Below are positions 34,273 to 45,459 of a stretch of 64,000 bases of DNA, piece after piece. The first letter of the stretch is position 1, and each line of letters starts with the position of its first letter. Both the position numbers and the translations under genes were made by a program. Origin of the DNA: Tetmemena sp. SeJ-2015 (lineage: Eukaryota > Ciliophora > Spirotrichea > Sporadotrichida > Oxytrichidae); NCBI GenBank assembly GCA_027382625.1, contig JAJKFJ010021820.1, positions 1 through 64,000 of the forward strand, in the 5' to 3' direction. Below the pieces are notes generated by a model. It searched no databases. It was not told the origin of the DNA and saw only the letters and a program-made list of their open reading frames with translations.

Positions 34273-37200
34273 ATGGATAAACTCTTCAAACAGGGCCAGC
34301 CAGAAAACACTGGCAGCTCTAAAACCAAGACCACCAACTCAGTCACCAAGGGACCCTCCGCCTCTGAGACAGTAAGCCAATCCGCCATCCTAAACCTACT
34401 TATAGAAAGTGACTGTAGAATCCAGCAACCCCAACGCACAGGCTGAAGTTCAAGCGTAAGTTTAAATTAAATGGGATAGCTCCAACTTTCATCATCATTA
34501 CCTAATACTCCCCAAAGATATTCCCAAAATAAATCCTTATCAAATCAGTTACTCACACATCCTATAGGCGTAATGAGAAGCTAGCAGGCAAGCTCATCAA
34601 CAACCTGGGCAAACTGCAGGACATGAGCTCCACCATCCAAAAGAGAATGGAGGATCACGACAACGAGATCAAGGAGAAGCAGAAGAGAGAGCAGCAGATC
34701 AAGCAAGAAAAGGCTCAACAGCTCGAGGGAAAGCTCAACCAAGCACAAGCTGACAAGGACAGAACCAGAAATGAGTAAGTGACCACGATGCGAATAAAGG
34801 GATGTTCCTTTCTGCTCTGATCAGGTGATGAGGGCAAGAGTTTTTGGAGCATATCTAATTAATATGAGATTTATGGTGGTTTATTAAATGGTGTTAACTG
34901 AGAAATTTAAATAGGGTTGAAAACCACCAGAGCAACCTCAAGGACAAGGAAGCCGCCCACCAGAAAACTGTCCAGGAGAAGGACCAGCTGGCTCAGGACA
35001 AGCACAACACCATCAACGACTTGAAGTCTCAGAGCAGAGCCACCCTCGACGAGAAGGATAAGAATCTGAGAGACCTCCAGCAGTAGATTGACTCTGTGAA
35101 GGAGGACATCAAGACCGCCAGAGCCCAAAGAAAGGGACTAGATGATGCAGTTTTCAAGATGCAAGATATGATGCTCAATAAGAAGCTGAAGCTTAAGGAG
35201 AAGTCAGCAGCTGCAGCTGATAAAGAGAAGCTCAAGGCCGATAAGAAAGCAGAGCTGGAATAGCTTAAGGGCGAAATCGCTAAGGCTTAGGAGGAGCTAG
35301 ATGGCCTAAAGGAAGACATCAAGAGACAGGAGGATTTGAATGACGAGCTTAAGAAGAAGCTTGATGAGTTGCTCGCCATCAAGGATAAACTAAAGGAAGA
35401 TGCCTACTTGCTACCCCAGGGCGCTGAGAAGGCCAAGCAGAAACTCCAAGACTTAAAGAACGAGATCGCTGCCCTCAAGGACCAGCTCGATGAGCTTGGA
35501 AAGACCCTGGACCAGAAAACCAAGGCTTTGGAGAACGAGATTAACAAGCACAATGACTTGTTGGACAAGAAGCAGAGAGGCATCGTTACCCAGCAGTTGG
35601 AAAGACAAACCAGAGAGAACTTGATGGACCTGCAAGATGTAGATACTAGACTTAAGAAGCTTTTGAGCAACTGCCAGAACAGAGAGAAAATTCTTGAGCA
35701 GTTGATTGAAGAGGGAGGCATGAAGGACGAGAAGCTCGAGAACGAGTTTGAAAAACTTAGAATAGATACCTAGAACGCTATTACTAAGCAAAATGAGATT
35801 AGAACTGACATTGCTCTCATTGAAGAAAAGTTAAAATAGTAGGTGATGAAAATGATACAATTTTATATTAAAATTAAAGGTTTATTGAACAACCCTGACA
35901 TGCCATTGGGAGATTTGAAGGCATGTGATGACAAAATGAAGCAAGATAGTGGCCGCATCAAGGACCTTGCTAAGCTAACTGATACTCTTGAAGGCCGTTT
36001 CTAGGATAGAGAGAAGGAGTATGTTGCTTTCGTTTAAAAAGTGGAAGACAACTACCAGACCAAACGCAACAACTAGATGAACCAGAACACAGATCTCATG
36101 GATCAGATTGGAGATTTACAGAGAGACCTCGGTGGTAAGGTGGATGATGCAGATAAGAAACTTAACGGCATCGAGCTCACTAACGAGAACATGGTGGACC
36201 CCATGATCAACATCAAGACCAACATCAGTAAGTTCCTCGCTAAGAACAAGCAAGTATCCTCCTCAGTCAACACTGAAAAGGGCAAGCTTGCAAAGTTCAA
36301 GGAGCAAGAGAAACGCCTCAGCCAGACTACATCCTCAACCACGTTCACTTGGGAGTGGAACTTGAAAAGCAGTACGAGAGACTGAAGAAGACTCTGGACG
36401 AGGACTTGAAAGATTTGGCTGACTTGCTTAAGGACATCCTTGATGGTTTGAAAGACCTTGAGAAGCTGATTGAGGATAACGAGAGAGGAACTGCCAGAGG
36501 CAAGTTGAACGATCTCAAGAAACTTGGAGATGATATTGACAAGAAGATTGGAGAACTTCAGGATAGAATTGATGCTATTCAAGATGAACTGGCCAAGTTG
36601 GATCCTAATGAACATGGAAACTTGATTGATGCTCTATAGAAAGAGCTTGATGGCCTGTAGAAGGAGCTAGACGGCTGCAAGGATAAGAACAAGAAGCTAA
36701 AGGATGAGGTTGCTAAACTAAGCGCTCTCCCTGATGATGAGCTCGCTAAAGAGATTGACAAGATCAACGACTTGGCAGACCAATTCAAGGGATTGGATTA
36801 ACATGAACTACCTCCTATTGAGAAAGGCATCGAGGATTTGGAGAAGAAGCTGAAGAACGCCATCAAGAAGAAGAAGAACAACAAGAAGCAGGACTGCTTG
36901 GACGCCATCAACGAGAACAAGATCAAGATTAAGCAGCTGAGTGACCTCATTGATAAGTTGGAGAAGGAAATTGCTAGAATCGACAACGAGGAAGAAGCTC
37001 TGGAGAGAAACTACAGATACAAGGACCTCGAGAGAGACAAGGACTTGGAGGATAAGATAAAGAGTGAGCTCGCAGACCAGAAATAGAAATTGGCAGAGCT
37101 CAAAGCAGCCAGAGATGGACTTGTTAAGGACACCGCAGCTCTTGAGGATAAGATTGCTGTAGATGCCAGCAAAGGACTGACTCCTGATGAGCAACTCAAA

Positions 37201-40200
37201 ACCTGGGCTGAAAGAGAGAAGGAAGCACTCGCTATTGCATGCATTATCATTTTACTACTTCTTATTGGAGAGAACATCGATGTTGAGCTTGATAAGGCAA
37301 AGGGTTATCAATTAATTTAATGGTCAGCAGACTAAGCTAGAGGGAACTGCCTCCAACTTGAATGAATTGGCTGACAAGTACAAGCAGAAGGACAAGCTGT
37401 ACCGCAACTGCCTAGAGAGCTAGAAGAAGAAACAAGCCAAGCTAGATGGAATTAAGCGCAATGCCCAAGCAACAGCTAAGAAATTAGCTAACGTAGATGA
37501 GCAGCTCGGTAACTTGCAGAGCCCAGAGATCCTCGAGAGCGAACTTGGAGATTAAGTGGGAGAGAAGAAGGAGAGACTCGACAAGATCAAGAAGAGACTA
37601 GACGACATCTTAAAAAGAGCTGATGACATCTAGGCTAAGATCGACGACATCTGTGCTCCTCTTAAGCAGATGGGCGACAAAGAAGTCACATCCACTGACT
37701 TGCAGAAGATTATTGAGGAACTCAACAAACTGGACGTGCTCCTGAATGAGTTGAGAGACGACCTCAATGACCTCCAGAAAGATTTATAGGGAGTAGAATC
37801 TATAATTTGTATTTGGACAAGCTCTTGGAAGACATCAAGGACTTGCTAGACAAGACCAAGAACTTGCAGTTGGACGAGGCTGATAAGGCTTGGGAAGCTC
37901 TTTAACAGAAGCTGAGAGATACCGATAAGAAGTATGGTAAAGGTTGAGGGCAAGCTCGCCTAAGTACGTCTAGAAGATCAAGGAGGGCATGAGAGCCTTC
38001 TCTGACGACGATGAAATCCTTGACGAGCTCAAAGAAGCTGAAGGGCGAGTCTGATGACATCGACAAGCACCTCAGACAGGTAGATGGCAAGAGAAACAAC
38101 CTCTCCAGCAAAGAGAGACAGGCCAAGGACTTACTTAACAAGTACAAGGCAAGAGCAACTCCTCCCACCTCTGAGGAGATCCAGCAGTTAGTTGACAAGT
38201 TCAAGCAGATGGGCAGAGACTCAGACAACATCTATGATGAACTCCAAGGCATGAGTGACGACCTTGATAAGAGAATCGACTATCTCGATGGGCTGATGAA
38301 GAGAGCTGGTGAGCTCCAAGACCTCTTCAAGAAGTACCAAAAGTTGGTGAACGACGCTAACAAGGGCATGAGAGGACTCTAGAAAGACCTTGATGAAGCA
38401 ACTGATCTCGCACATATGTTGAGAGAAGTACTTGATGAGATGAACAAAGGCTTGGGCAGAGACTACGTGAACAGAGGCTAGTTCATTTAGGACAAGCAGA
38501 ATGATTTGGGCGACCAGGATGCAATCCTCAAGCAAGTGGCTGACTCCAAGGAGTTGATTGCTGACACCCTCGACTCTCTCAAGAACCAGAAGATCCAGAA
38601 CATCGTAAACTGCGAGCTGTAAGACTTGCTTGACCAGATCCCAAGATATGAGGAGATAAATGAGAAGATCCAAGACCTCATAAGCGAAGTTAAGGAAGTA
38701 CTTGATCAACTTAAGAAGATCAGACAGGAGATTGACGTTGCAGACGTGCCCTAGAACATCAGGGAGAGAGAGGCCAACTACGACCAGTTCGCCAGACTAC
38801 TGAGGAAGTACGAGCAGGACTTGGCTGACATATAAAAGCTGTGCATGTACAACCCACTCTATGACGCACTCAGAGACGTCAAGCTTATCGAGCAGAACAT
38901 CAAGACTTTCACTGAACAGAAAGTTAGATAAAGTTGACATATGTTAATACTTATGAACTTAAACTCATCCAAGTTTACCAAAGAGTTCTAAAGTCAGAGC
39001 TGTCTCCTTTCGAGCAGTAGCCTTCTAAGTTGGAACCCCTTCCTACTCTGAAGGAAGTAATCCAGAAGGTGAGAGAGCTTGGAGATAAACTTCTCAACTC
39101 TCTAGACCAGCTGACTGACTGCCTGAGTGAGGCCAACAAGCTCAAGAAGCAGATTGGAGGACAGGATCAGTAGAACAAATGGAAAGCCTTGGAGATGAAG
39201 GAAGACGACCTCAGACGCAGACTCAACGAACTCAAGAAGAGATTCAAGGTCATCCACAAAGGAGGAGAAGACTGCGACGGCTACACTTCAAACCCAGAAG
39301 AGACCACTTTCATTGTAAGTTAATTTCAAGTTTCTGAACTTCATATAGGAATCACTTCTTGGAGACAAGCCAGAGATTAATGCCAAACAAGTTGATCTAC
39401 TCCAAAAGATCGATGACATTAAATTCTTCCTTAAATTTAATGAAATCTAAGGAGCTATGTTTGAAATCAGAAAAGAATTTGAAGACGTGGAGAACATGGA
39501 CTTCATGCAGCAGTCTAAAGAGCTAGGCCAGAAATTAGCTGAGTAAGAAAGCCTTACTTTTATAAATCCTTTATAGTATTGAGGACGGTATTCTAACTGC
39601 TGATAAGGATGTTACTTACCTTGAGAAATTGGCTGACTCCCTCGAGGACAAATTCATTGGCATGAACGCACCCAAGAAGCTCGACAAGCGCCAGACTGAA
39701 ATCTCTGAAATCGGTCAGGTGGGCATCCACTTCAAGGATAGACTTGGACAGACCCAAAATGCTATTGCTGACGACCTCAAGATCATTGAGAAGCAGAGCA
39801 AGTACTTGGAGAAGATGGGCATCGACCCCGCAGAAGACAAGAACAAGGAAGACCTCGTGGAGGTGCAGGCTGAGCTTAATGACTTCCTGAAGGCCATCGA
39901 AGAGATCTTCAGCGATATCGACGACTTGGAGTCCAAGCGCCAAGGAGTTCAACAGTTCTACAACGACAAGGTGGTGAAGGAATCCCCCTACAAGAACAAG
40001 ACCCACAAGAAGGACGAGCACTTCCTCTTGCTTGATTTGAACTCCCAAGTCAAGAAGAGAATCCTCGATCTCATTAAGAACCTGAAGGACATCCAGAACA
40101 AGATCAGAGATGTCAAGCGCAAGTACCAGCAACTCAGAGCTAACTACGCTGGACTCCTCTCTAGAAAGATGTACAGTGCCATGAAGGGTGACTTGGTGGA

Positions 40201-40964
40201 CGAGCAAGTTGGTGAGTACATCAACAAGCTTACCTTCGACGTTCCTATTAAGAAGACTGGTAACAACCAATACTCCATTGGTAACAGAAAGATCATAGCT
40301 TCACTCATCAATGAGAAGCTTATGGTGAGAGTAGGAGGTGGTTACGTGGCATGGACGAGTTCATGATGGTTTATGGCTCTGCTGAGCTCCTGAGAATCCA
40401 GAAGGAGGAGGCTAAGAACACCCCTCAAGATTTTGACTTCATAAGAACTGAACTTCTAGCTAACTACTTCATCGGAGATTTCTTGGGCGAAGATACTCTC
40501 GATGTTGAACCTACTCAAGTTGAGCTACAGCAACTCAAATCCAAGATCAGACAAGACTACAACCAGAGGAAGGGCAGACTCTACCGCAACCACGAAATCG
40601 GAGAACGTCCAAGCTCTGAGGGCAGAAAGCCCGTTGTGGTATTCTAGATGCTAGAAATGCATTGAAGAAGAACGTGCAAACTATAGTGACCGGAGATGGA
40701 ACTGCTTCTCAGATGAGTGGCAAGAACAGCAGACTCGGCATGAGCTCCGCTGCTCAGGCTAACACCTCAAGAAATACTGTGAACAAATTGGGAGAGAGAA
40801 GCAACCCAAGTGCAAAGGGATCAGGTTTCTCAGCTGCTATTCAGCCTTCCAACCAGAAGAGAATGTCTCTTGCATAAAAGGCAAAACCACCCATGACAAG
40901 TCTCACACCTGGTGGACAGTCTCAGCTTAACTCCTAACTCTCTTCAACTCAAAGAAGAAACTGA
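34273..40964 (+). CDS. Giant coiled-coil protein with C-terminal GAS2 domain
   Basis: ATG 34273 (MDKLFKQGQPENTGSSKTKT) to TGA 40962-40964, about 2,100 residues. Introns with GTAAG...TAG ends lie at 34372-34405, 34456-34567, 34775-34914, about 39313-39347 and 39544-39577. Nearly the whole protein is Lys/Glu/Leu coiled coil. Near the end, 40223-40365 encodes KKTGNNQYSIGNRK and LMVRVGGGYV...MDEF, the GAS2/GAR module that binds microtubules. This suggests a cytoskeletal cross-linker or cortical scaffold. The C-terminal tail is basic and Ser-rich. The germline copy carries at least four pointer-bounded IESs. It also has one-base frameshifts near 36330, 38033, 40348 and 40648 that no IES explains. 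Many TAGs encode Gln. Confidence 0.9.
37233..37262. other. 30-bp IES, pointer TATTG
   Basis: TATTG at 37233-37237 and 37263-37267. The insert keeps the frame but would add ACIIILLLLI, a hydrophobic run inside a coiled coil. Removal gives EALAIGENIDVELDKAKG. Confidence 0.9.
37303..37321. other. 19-bp IES, pointer GGT
   Basis: GGT at 37303-37305 and 37322-37324 bounds TATCAATTAATTTAAT. Removal restores the frame: DKAKGQQTKLEGTASNLNEL. Confidence 0.92.
37782..37810. other. 29-bp IES, pointer ATTT
   Basis: ATTT at 37782-37785 and 37811-37814 (a third copy at 37805 allows an alternative 23-bp cut). Either restores the frame into KLLEDIKDLLDKTKNLQ. Confidence 0.85.
38923..38942. other. 20-bp IES, pointer GTTA
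   Basis: GTTA at 38923-38926 and 38943-38946. The unexcised frame stops at a TGA within the insert. Removal gives EQKVNTYELKLIQVYQRVLK and continues. Confidence 0.9.
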
Positions 40965-41134
40965 GTGTATAACTTGAGTTGAATTTTTAACTGTCAATTC
41001 ACCAATGCGATAAATACCTAATATGATGTTCATATATTTAACTTACATATATCTTCAAATTATCTTAAAAGTATTTCGATTAGCACTTGTAGCATTAAAG
41101 ACTCTAAAAATTAAGTGAAAATAAATAGGATGAG

Positions 41135-41846
41135 TCATTATTTTTAGGATGTGATTGCAGAGAGTTGTGCGTTGATAGTTTCGAACTGAGTGAGGATCTC
41201 CTTCAGCTGTCCCTTGCTGACTTGAAACAGCACTTATTTCCCCTCAGTTCCCTCTTAAGCTCCCTCGCCTCCTTTCTAATTGAGACTTTAGCCCTCTATG
41301 TCAAGTTAAACGTAGAGCATGGGCTGCTTCATTCTTTCTTACTGCTTTGAAGCTATCTTTCACATCAAGCCTCCAGTCGAAGTCTCTCAACTTAGGGAGC
41401 CCACTAAACTCGTCCTGGAAATATTTCTTAGTGCGAGGAGCAAATTCACGCATCATCTTGAACAAGTAGGTCTTCAGCTGCTTCTTAAAAGTTGGTGGGA
41501 ACTTTGAAGCCAACACATTCTCATCTAGCATGGCTGTGCCAATGTACTCCTTCATCAAGTTGTGCAGAGATATTATCAACTAAAAATTAAGGTAAGAGAC
41601 TCATCGAGCCATCGGAAAAATGAAGTAGGAATCAGAACTTACGACTAGGGCCTTATCATTTGAAATGTTGAGAGTTTTAGGAATAGCCTTGAGGGATTAG
41701 GGAAGGTTCTCAGACTTCATGGTGTAAATCTCAGAGTCAAGTGTGTTAGTGGCCACAGTTTCGAACACTTACTAGATGTATTCCTTGGACTCTGCAGCCA
41801 GAAAAGCCTCCTCAATAACTTGATAGTTGACTTTATTATACTCCAT
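41135..41846 (-). CDS. COMM-domain protein (COMMD family)
   Basis: Minus strand, ATG 41846 (MEYNKVNYQVIEEAFLAAES) to TGA 41137-41135. One intron lies at 41580-41642 (GTAAGT...TTTTTAG). The N-terminal half is helical, with KEYIGTAMLDENVLASKFPP. The COMM domain begins at about 41375 with LPKLRDFDWRLDVKDSFKAV, the signature Trp-containing strand, and ends with LFQVSKGQLKEILTQFETIN. A one-base frameshift near 41310 separates DSFKAVRKNEAAHAL from YVQLDIEGQSLN. COMMD proteins form a ring in the Commander complex for endosomal recycling. The length of about 215 residues is usual for the family. The gene starts 80 bp from the stop of the CEP44-like gene. Confidence 0.85.
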
Positions 41847-41925
41847 TAAGATTTATAATTAATTATAATCAATCTTATAAATATCATAAAATATCTCTAT
41901 ATCCTAAATACTTCATCCACTACTG

Positions 41926-43460
41926 TCACTTGATGCTGTTGACTCTCGACTCAATTGAGGAATAGTTATCTTGAACTTGCTGTAGCTTATTTTCTATGCC
42001 TTTCTCAAACTATGCTACTTTCTCTGCAAGCTAACTCACGCACTAAATATAAGTTTAGATGAAAAAAATCGAATTTACCTGGGCAAGCATTGGAATGAGG
42101 GATGGGTCAAAGTTTGTTTCAGGAGCTCTCGAGTTTGCTTCAAAAGGATTGGGATGATGCTCCCTCTCATTGGATTATATGGACTTTCTCTCCTCTTATA
42201 CATCAGTTTATTGTCTATCTTTACCTTAAGTAAGAATGACTTAAGAGTTAGCTATCACGGATTCCCTTTCTTCATTAGGATCTAATTAAATAAGTGTTTG
42301 AATCCTCTTTGACAGGACTTATTGTGCGAGCATTTATTCTATCCTATCCTGTCATCTTAGCTTTCTTAGACTCTAACTTTTGCTTCCTCCTCTCTTCCTT
42401 AACCGCTTTCTTTTCTTCCTTGCATTTCCTGAGTTATTCTTCCACTTCGTAGTGGCGCCTAATAGAATATACCTGCCCTTGTGTGTATGAGTCCTTGGTG
42501 ATGTCTGCTGAGTTTTCAACTGACTCACTTGCACCACTCACATCAACTTAAACTTAATGTAATGATAAGTTGTATTCTACTTATTTGGGCCTTGAATTGA
42601 TAATCTTTGTGTAGTGTGCTTAGCTGAAGCCCTGTTTGTTAGTAATTTCAGTGGGTATCTTAGTCTTGGAAGTCATTTGAAGCTTAGTTTTATTAAGAGC
42701 AGGGTTGATTTGGTACTTGAAGTTCATGGCCTCTCCTGTAGAGTGGTTTATGACTTAATAAGTTCTGTCTGCGATTTCACTTGCGTGTGGACCAGACTTT
42801 GTTGCAGTGAGTTGCTTGTGTACTTTCAAATCTCTCTGCACTCCAGTTATTATATCATAGACATCCAGCAGCAGAATCAACTTTCTCTTCTGTGAAACCC
42901 TCCTCAAAGAACTGGTCCTTCGACAAAGCAACTTTGTACTTAAAAATGTCACACTACACACTGTTAGAGCAGGAAATGAAATTACGAGTATAAGAGTGAG
43001 CTAGCGAAAGAACTTCCCATCTGGCAGGAATTGAATATCTGAGTTCACTCCATGCTCACTCAAGAATTTGATGAAAGTTTTGGAGGTATTGAAAACTAAG
43101 TAGTGCAGGAATTTCAAGAACAGAGCTGGAGTGCCTCTCAATAATCTACTAAGTTTAACAAAGGAAGATAAGCTTACTCATTTGGTGTAATTATGGATGG
43201 GAAATTTATCTTCTCAGAGATTCTTAACACTTTATGAATGTTGTGATCGAGCTGACCCACATTATGAGGTTTTTAAATCTTCTCAGGCTTCAGTCAAAAT
43301 TTAAATCAAATACAAATAAACCCAGTCGCTTAGAGACAGGAAGCGATTATACGTGATTGAAATCGTCATTTTCTTTGGCTGCATAATCTCCATGGATGGA
43401 GGATAGTTTGCTGCTGAAAGCTGGCTTAACTTAGTCGTTATGATCTATTTCACTGCTCAT
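41926..43460 (-). CDS. CEP44-like centriolar protein
   Basis: Minus strand, ATG 43460 (MSSEIDHNDQVKPAFSSKLS) to TGA 41928-41926. The N-terminal third matches the CEP44 domain: GQLDHNIHKVLRISEKINFP, then LLRGTPALFLKFLHYLVFNT, FIKFLSEHGVNSDIQF, and IFKYKVALSKDQFFEEGFTE. The rest is charged coiled coil (EEQLRKCKEEKKAVKEERRK, RIEQMLAQQVLSKRIQTLIQ) ending NYSSIESRVNSIK. Three introns are seen: about 43146-43174, about 42958-42989 and 42043-42078. There is one IES (43291-43322). One-base frameshifts occur near 42885 and 42315. CEP44 locates to centrioles and spindle poles in animals; in a ciliate a basal-body role is the natural inference. Confidence 0.8.
43291..43322. other. 32-bp IES, pointer CAGTC (GACTG on coding strand)
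   Basis: CAGTC at 43291-43295 and 43323-43327. The AT-rich insert shifts the frame; removal gives SLPVSKRLKPEKIQKPHNV, leading into the CEP44 domain. Confidence 0.93.
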
Positions 43461-43635
43461 TTTGAATTCAAATAGTTTATATTTTTATTTAATGAGAATT
43501 ACTTAAAGAGAATCGAATATCTTGAAGGCACTAAGAATTATATATCATAATAATTTCTGGATCCCTTAGTTAATTTGAATTAGCACTTAATTTACGAATG
43601 CCTTAATATTCTGAAAAGTATGATATGTCAATCTA

Positions 43636-44609
43636 TCACTCTCCTTTAATTAACTCTTAATTTTACAAGTGATGAAGTTCACACTTATATACTTACTTAG
43701 CTGTCTCATTAGAGGATTGAAGACTATCTGGCTTGGCTTCCACCTCTCGAGCCCTGCCTAGTTTTAGAGTTAATAGATCTATGAGAGTGAGCGGATAAGT
43801 TGCTGTTCTTAGATTGATGGGATCTGTGAGAAGAGTTGCTAGTTTTCTTTTTCTCAGGATGGTTGTGGTCGCAAGGACCCAATTTACAAGCATTGCAACA
43901 ATATAATAAAGCAACAGTGCTTAAGTTACTCTTGTTTGTAAAGACGATTAAACACCTCGGGCAGTTCAGGCAACAGTAATGTCTTATCACCCGGCAATTG
44001 ACTTCGCCCAGAGGTAGAAGCTGTTCTCGCACTTCTGCTGCTCATATAAGCATCTGGTCGCACCAATCCCAAATTCAAATTCTTGTTAAACTGCTACAGT
44101 CCTGCCTTTACTCTGGGCTTGCCCATTCCTGGGCCGTCTAAGTCGGTGCTCTCAATCATTGGGAGAGTTCTTTTCTTGTCCCTGGCCAAATAAATCATCT
44201 TAAAGCATTAATGGTTGATCATCTTCTCGTACTTGCTGGCCTCTTCGCTGAGTCTGGCTTTCCCTCTCTGGCCTATTCTTTCAACAGCTGAGTCATAGAC
44301 ATTTATCATGCTACTAACTTCTTTTCCGCACTAGCTAATGGCAAGTCGTTCTTGCTGAATGAGTCTGATTTTTTCATCAATGAGGTCGTCCATGTCCTCT
44401 GACTTCTTGAAGATCTCCACCTTCCAAATGGCTTTCTCCTACTCTGTCATCTAAGTCGGACTCTTATTGAAGATTTCCTCCAAGTCTCCATCTGAGTAGG
44501 TGCGTTGACGCCCATACAACAGTCTCTGCTTTTTGGTTTTTTGCTTTATAAGTGCGATGTGAGTGGCTTGAAGAGACGAAGTGGGAACTTGATTGTTTGA
44601 TCTTTCCAT
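43636..44609 (-). CDS. Conserved-looking protein of unknown function
   Basis: Minus strand, ATG 44609 (MERSNNQVPTSSLQATHIAL) to TGA 43638-43636, about 315 residues after IES removal. The N-terminal 200 residues are helical and charged (EIFNKSPTQMTEQEKAIWKV, IDEKIRLIQQERLAIS). A Cys-rich patch follows (HCCNACKLGPCDHNHPEKKK), which could bind a metal, then a His/Ser-rich low-complexity segment and a short acidic end. There is an IES at 43895-43910 and a one-base frameshift near 43745. I recognise no family. It is divergent from nothing nearby and shares direction with its neighbours. Confidence 0.75.
43895..43910. other. 16-bp IES, pointer GCAACA
   Basis: GCAACA at 43895-43900 and 43911-43916 bounds ATATAATAAA. 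Removal joins YKQEQLKHCC to NACKLGPCDHNHPEKKK in one frame. Confidence 0.93.
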
Positions 44610-44827
44610 GTGGTTTTAGTAGTAGTGGTTTGTGATTATAAAAAGAAGGTTGTATAAGAAACTAATTATTTCAATTAACCCGAGGGAGTAAGATTTTATT
44701 TACTCTCTCTTTGCTATATCTTCCCCTTATTAGCATATATGTTCACTATGCAACAATTACAAACAATACAAAAATATTCAAACATTATTACTTTATTTCA
44801 TAGGTTATATGCTTTGTTCTATTGATT

Positions 44828-45416
44828 TCACGCCATTTTGAGTGCATTGAGCTCTTAACGTTGGGATTTAACTTCTTCCTGCAACTGTTTAATTTCTTGC
44901 TTCATTTTGATAATGTTTTCTTTGTGCTTCCTATTTTTGATTTTAAGTTTTTCCTGCCTCTCTGCTGACTTGCCTGAGTTTATTATCATCTTCCTTATCT
45001 CGTATATAAACTTAATCCACTTCATTATAATACATATATATTTAGATGTCTATTTCGATTGTTTTACTGTAAAGTCCGATGCAACCATAGACGAGGATAA
45101 CTTCCACAAAATAGTCCACTCCTTTTACAAAAGCTTCGTCATCTTCCATGGGCGGCACATAGATCTCAGCTTTCTTCAGATTAGCCTTCGGGTGTGCGGT
45201 CTTGTAGTTAAGGCGTGCTTCAAACATATTCGCTCGGTGGCCTAGTCGTGCAAACAATCCATGCATCAGTTTCTGATTCCTTATCAAACATTAGCAAGAA
45301 TAATTAAAGAGAGTAAAGTAAAAGTGTAATGAGTTTATGAGTTTGAGGAGTTGAGCTGCTGGCTCTGATACCACAGAGAAGCACACATTTAGAATTTTAA
45401 AGATAGGGATACCCAT
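44828..45416 (-). CDS. OPA3-like protein
   Basis: Minus strand, ATG 45416 (MGIPIFKILNVCFSVVSEPA) to TGA 44830-44828. The start resembles the OPA3 N-terminus (M-x-hP-hFKhh...SKPLA). The middle (MHGLFARLGHRANMFEARLN, then PPMEDDEAFVKGVDYFVEVI) and a C-terminal coiled coil (ENIIKMKQEIKQLQEEVKS) follow the family order: amphipathic N-terminus, conserved body, hydrophobic stretch, coiled coil. OPA3 is a mitochondrial/peroxisomal membrane protein affecting mitochondrial shape. An AT-rich in-frame insert between LLKL and IRNQKLM is probably an intron or IES. A candidate 25-bp IES lies at 45026-45050. Confidence 0.75.
45026..45050. other. 25-bp candidate IES, pointer TAT
   Basis: TAT at 45026-45028 and 45051-45053. 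Removal joins YSKTIEI to MKWIKFIYEIRKMI in frame. The pointer is short and AT-rich, so the exact cut is uncertain. Confidence 0.65.
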
Positions 45417-45459
45417 TTATACTACGAGAGAGCAAATAATTATATTCTTACCAAATCTA

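Noticed and set aside
35838..35874. 37-nt GT-AG intron in the GAS2 gene
   Set aside because: Splicing it would put a TGA in frame just downstream.
35823..35890. ATTGAA repeat pair (65 bp apart) as an IES in the GAS2 gene
   Set aside because: Removal would shift the frame and create a TGA. The AT-rich insert reads through in frame, so it is left as is, though a different pointer may exist.
35404..37277. Leu/Ser-rich minus-strand open frames
   Set aside because: Antisense shadows of the Lys/Glu/Leu coiled coil of the GAS2 gene.
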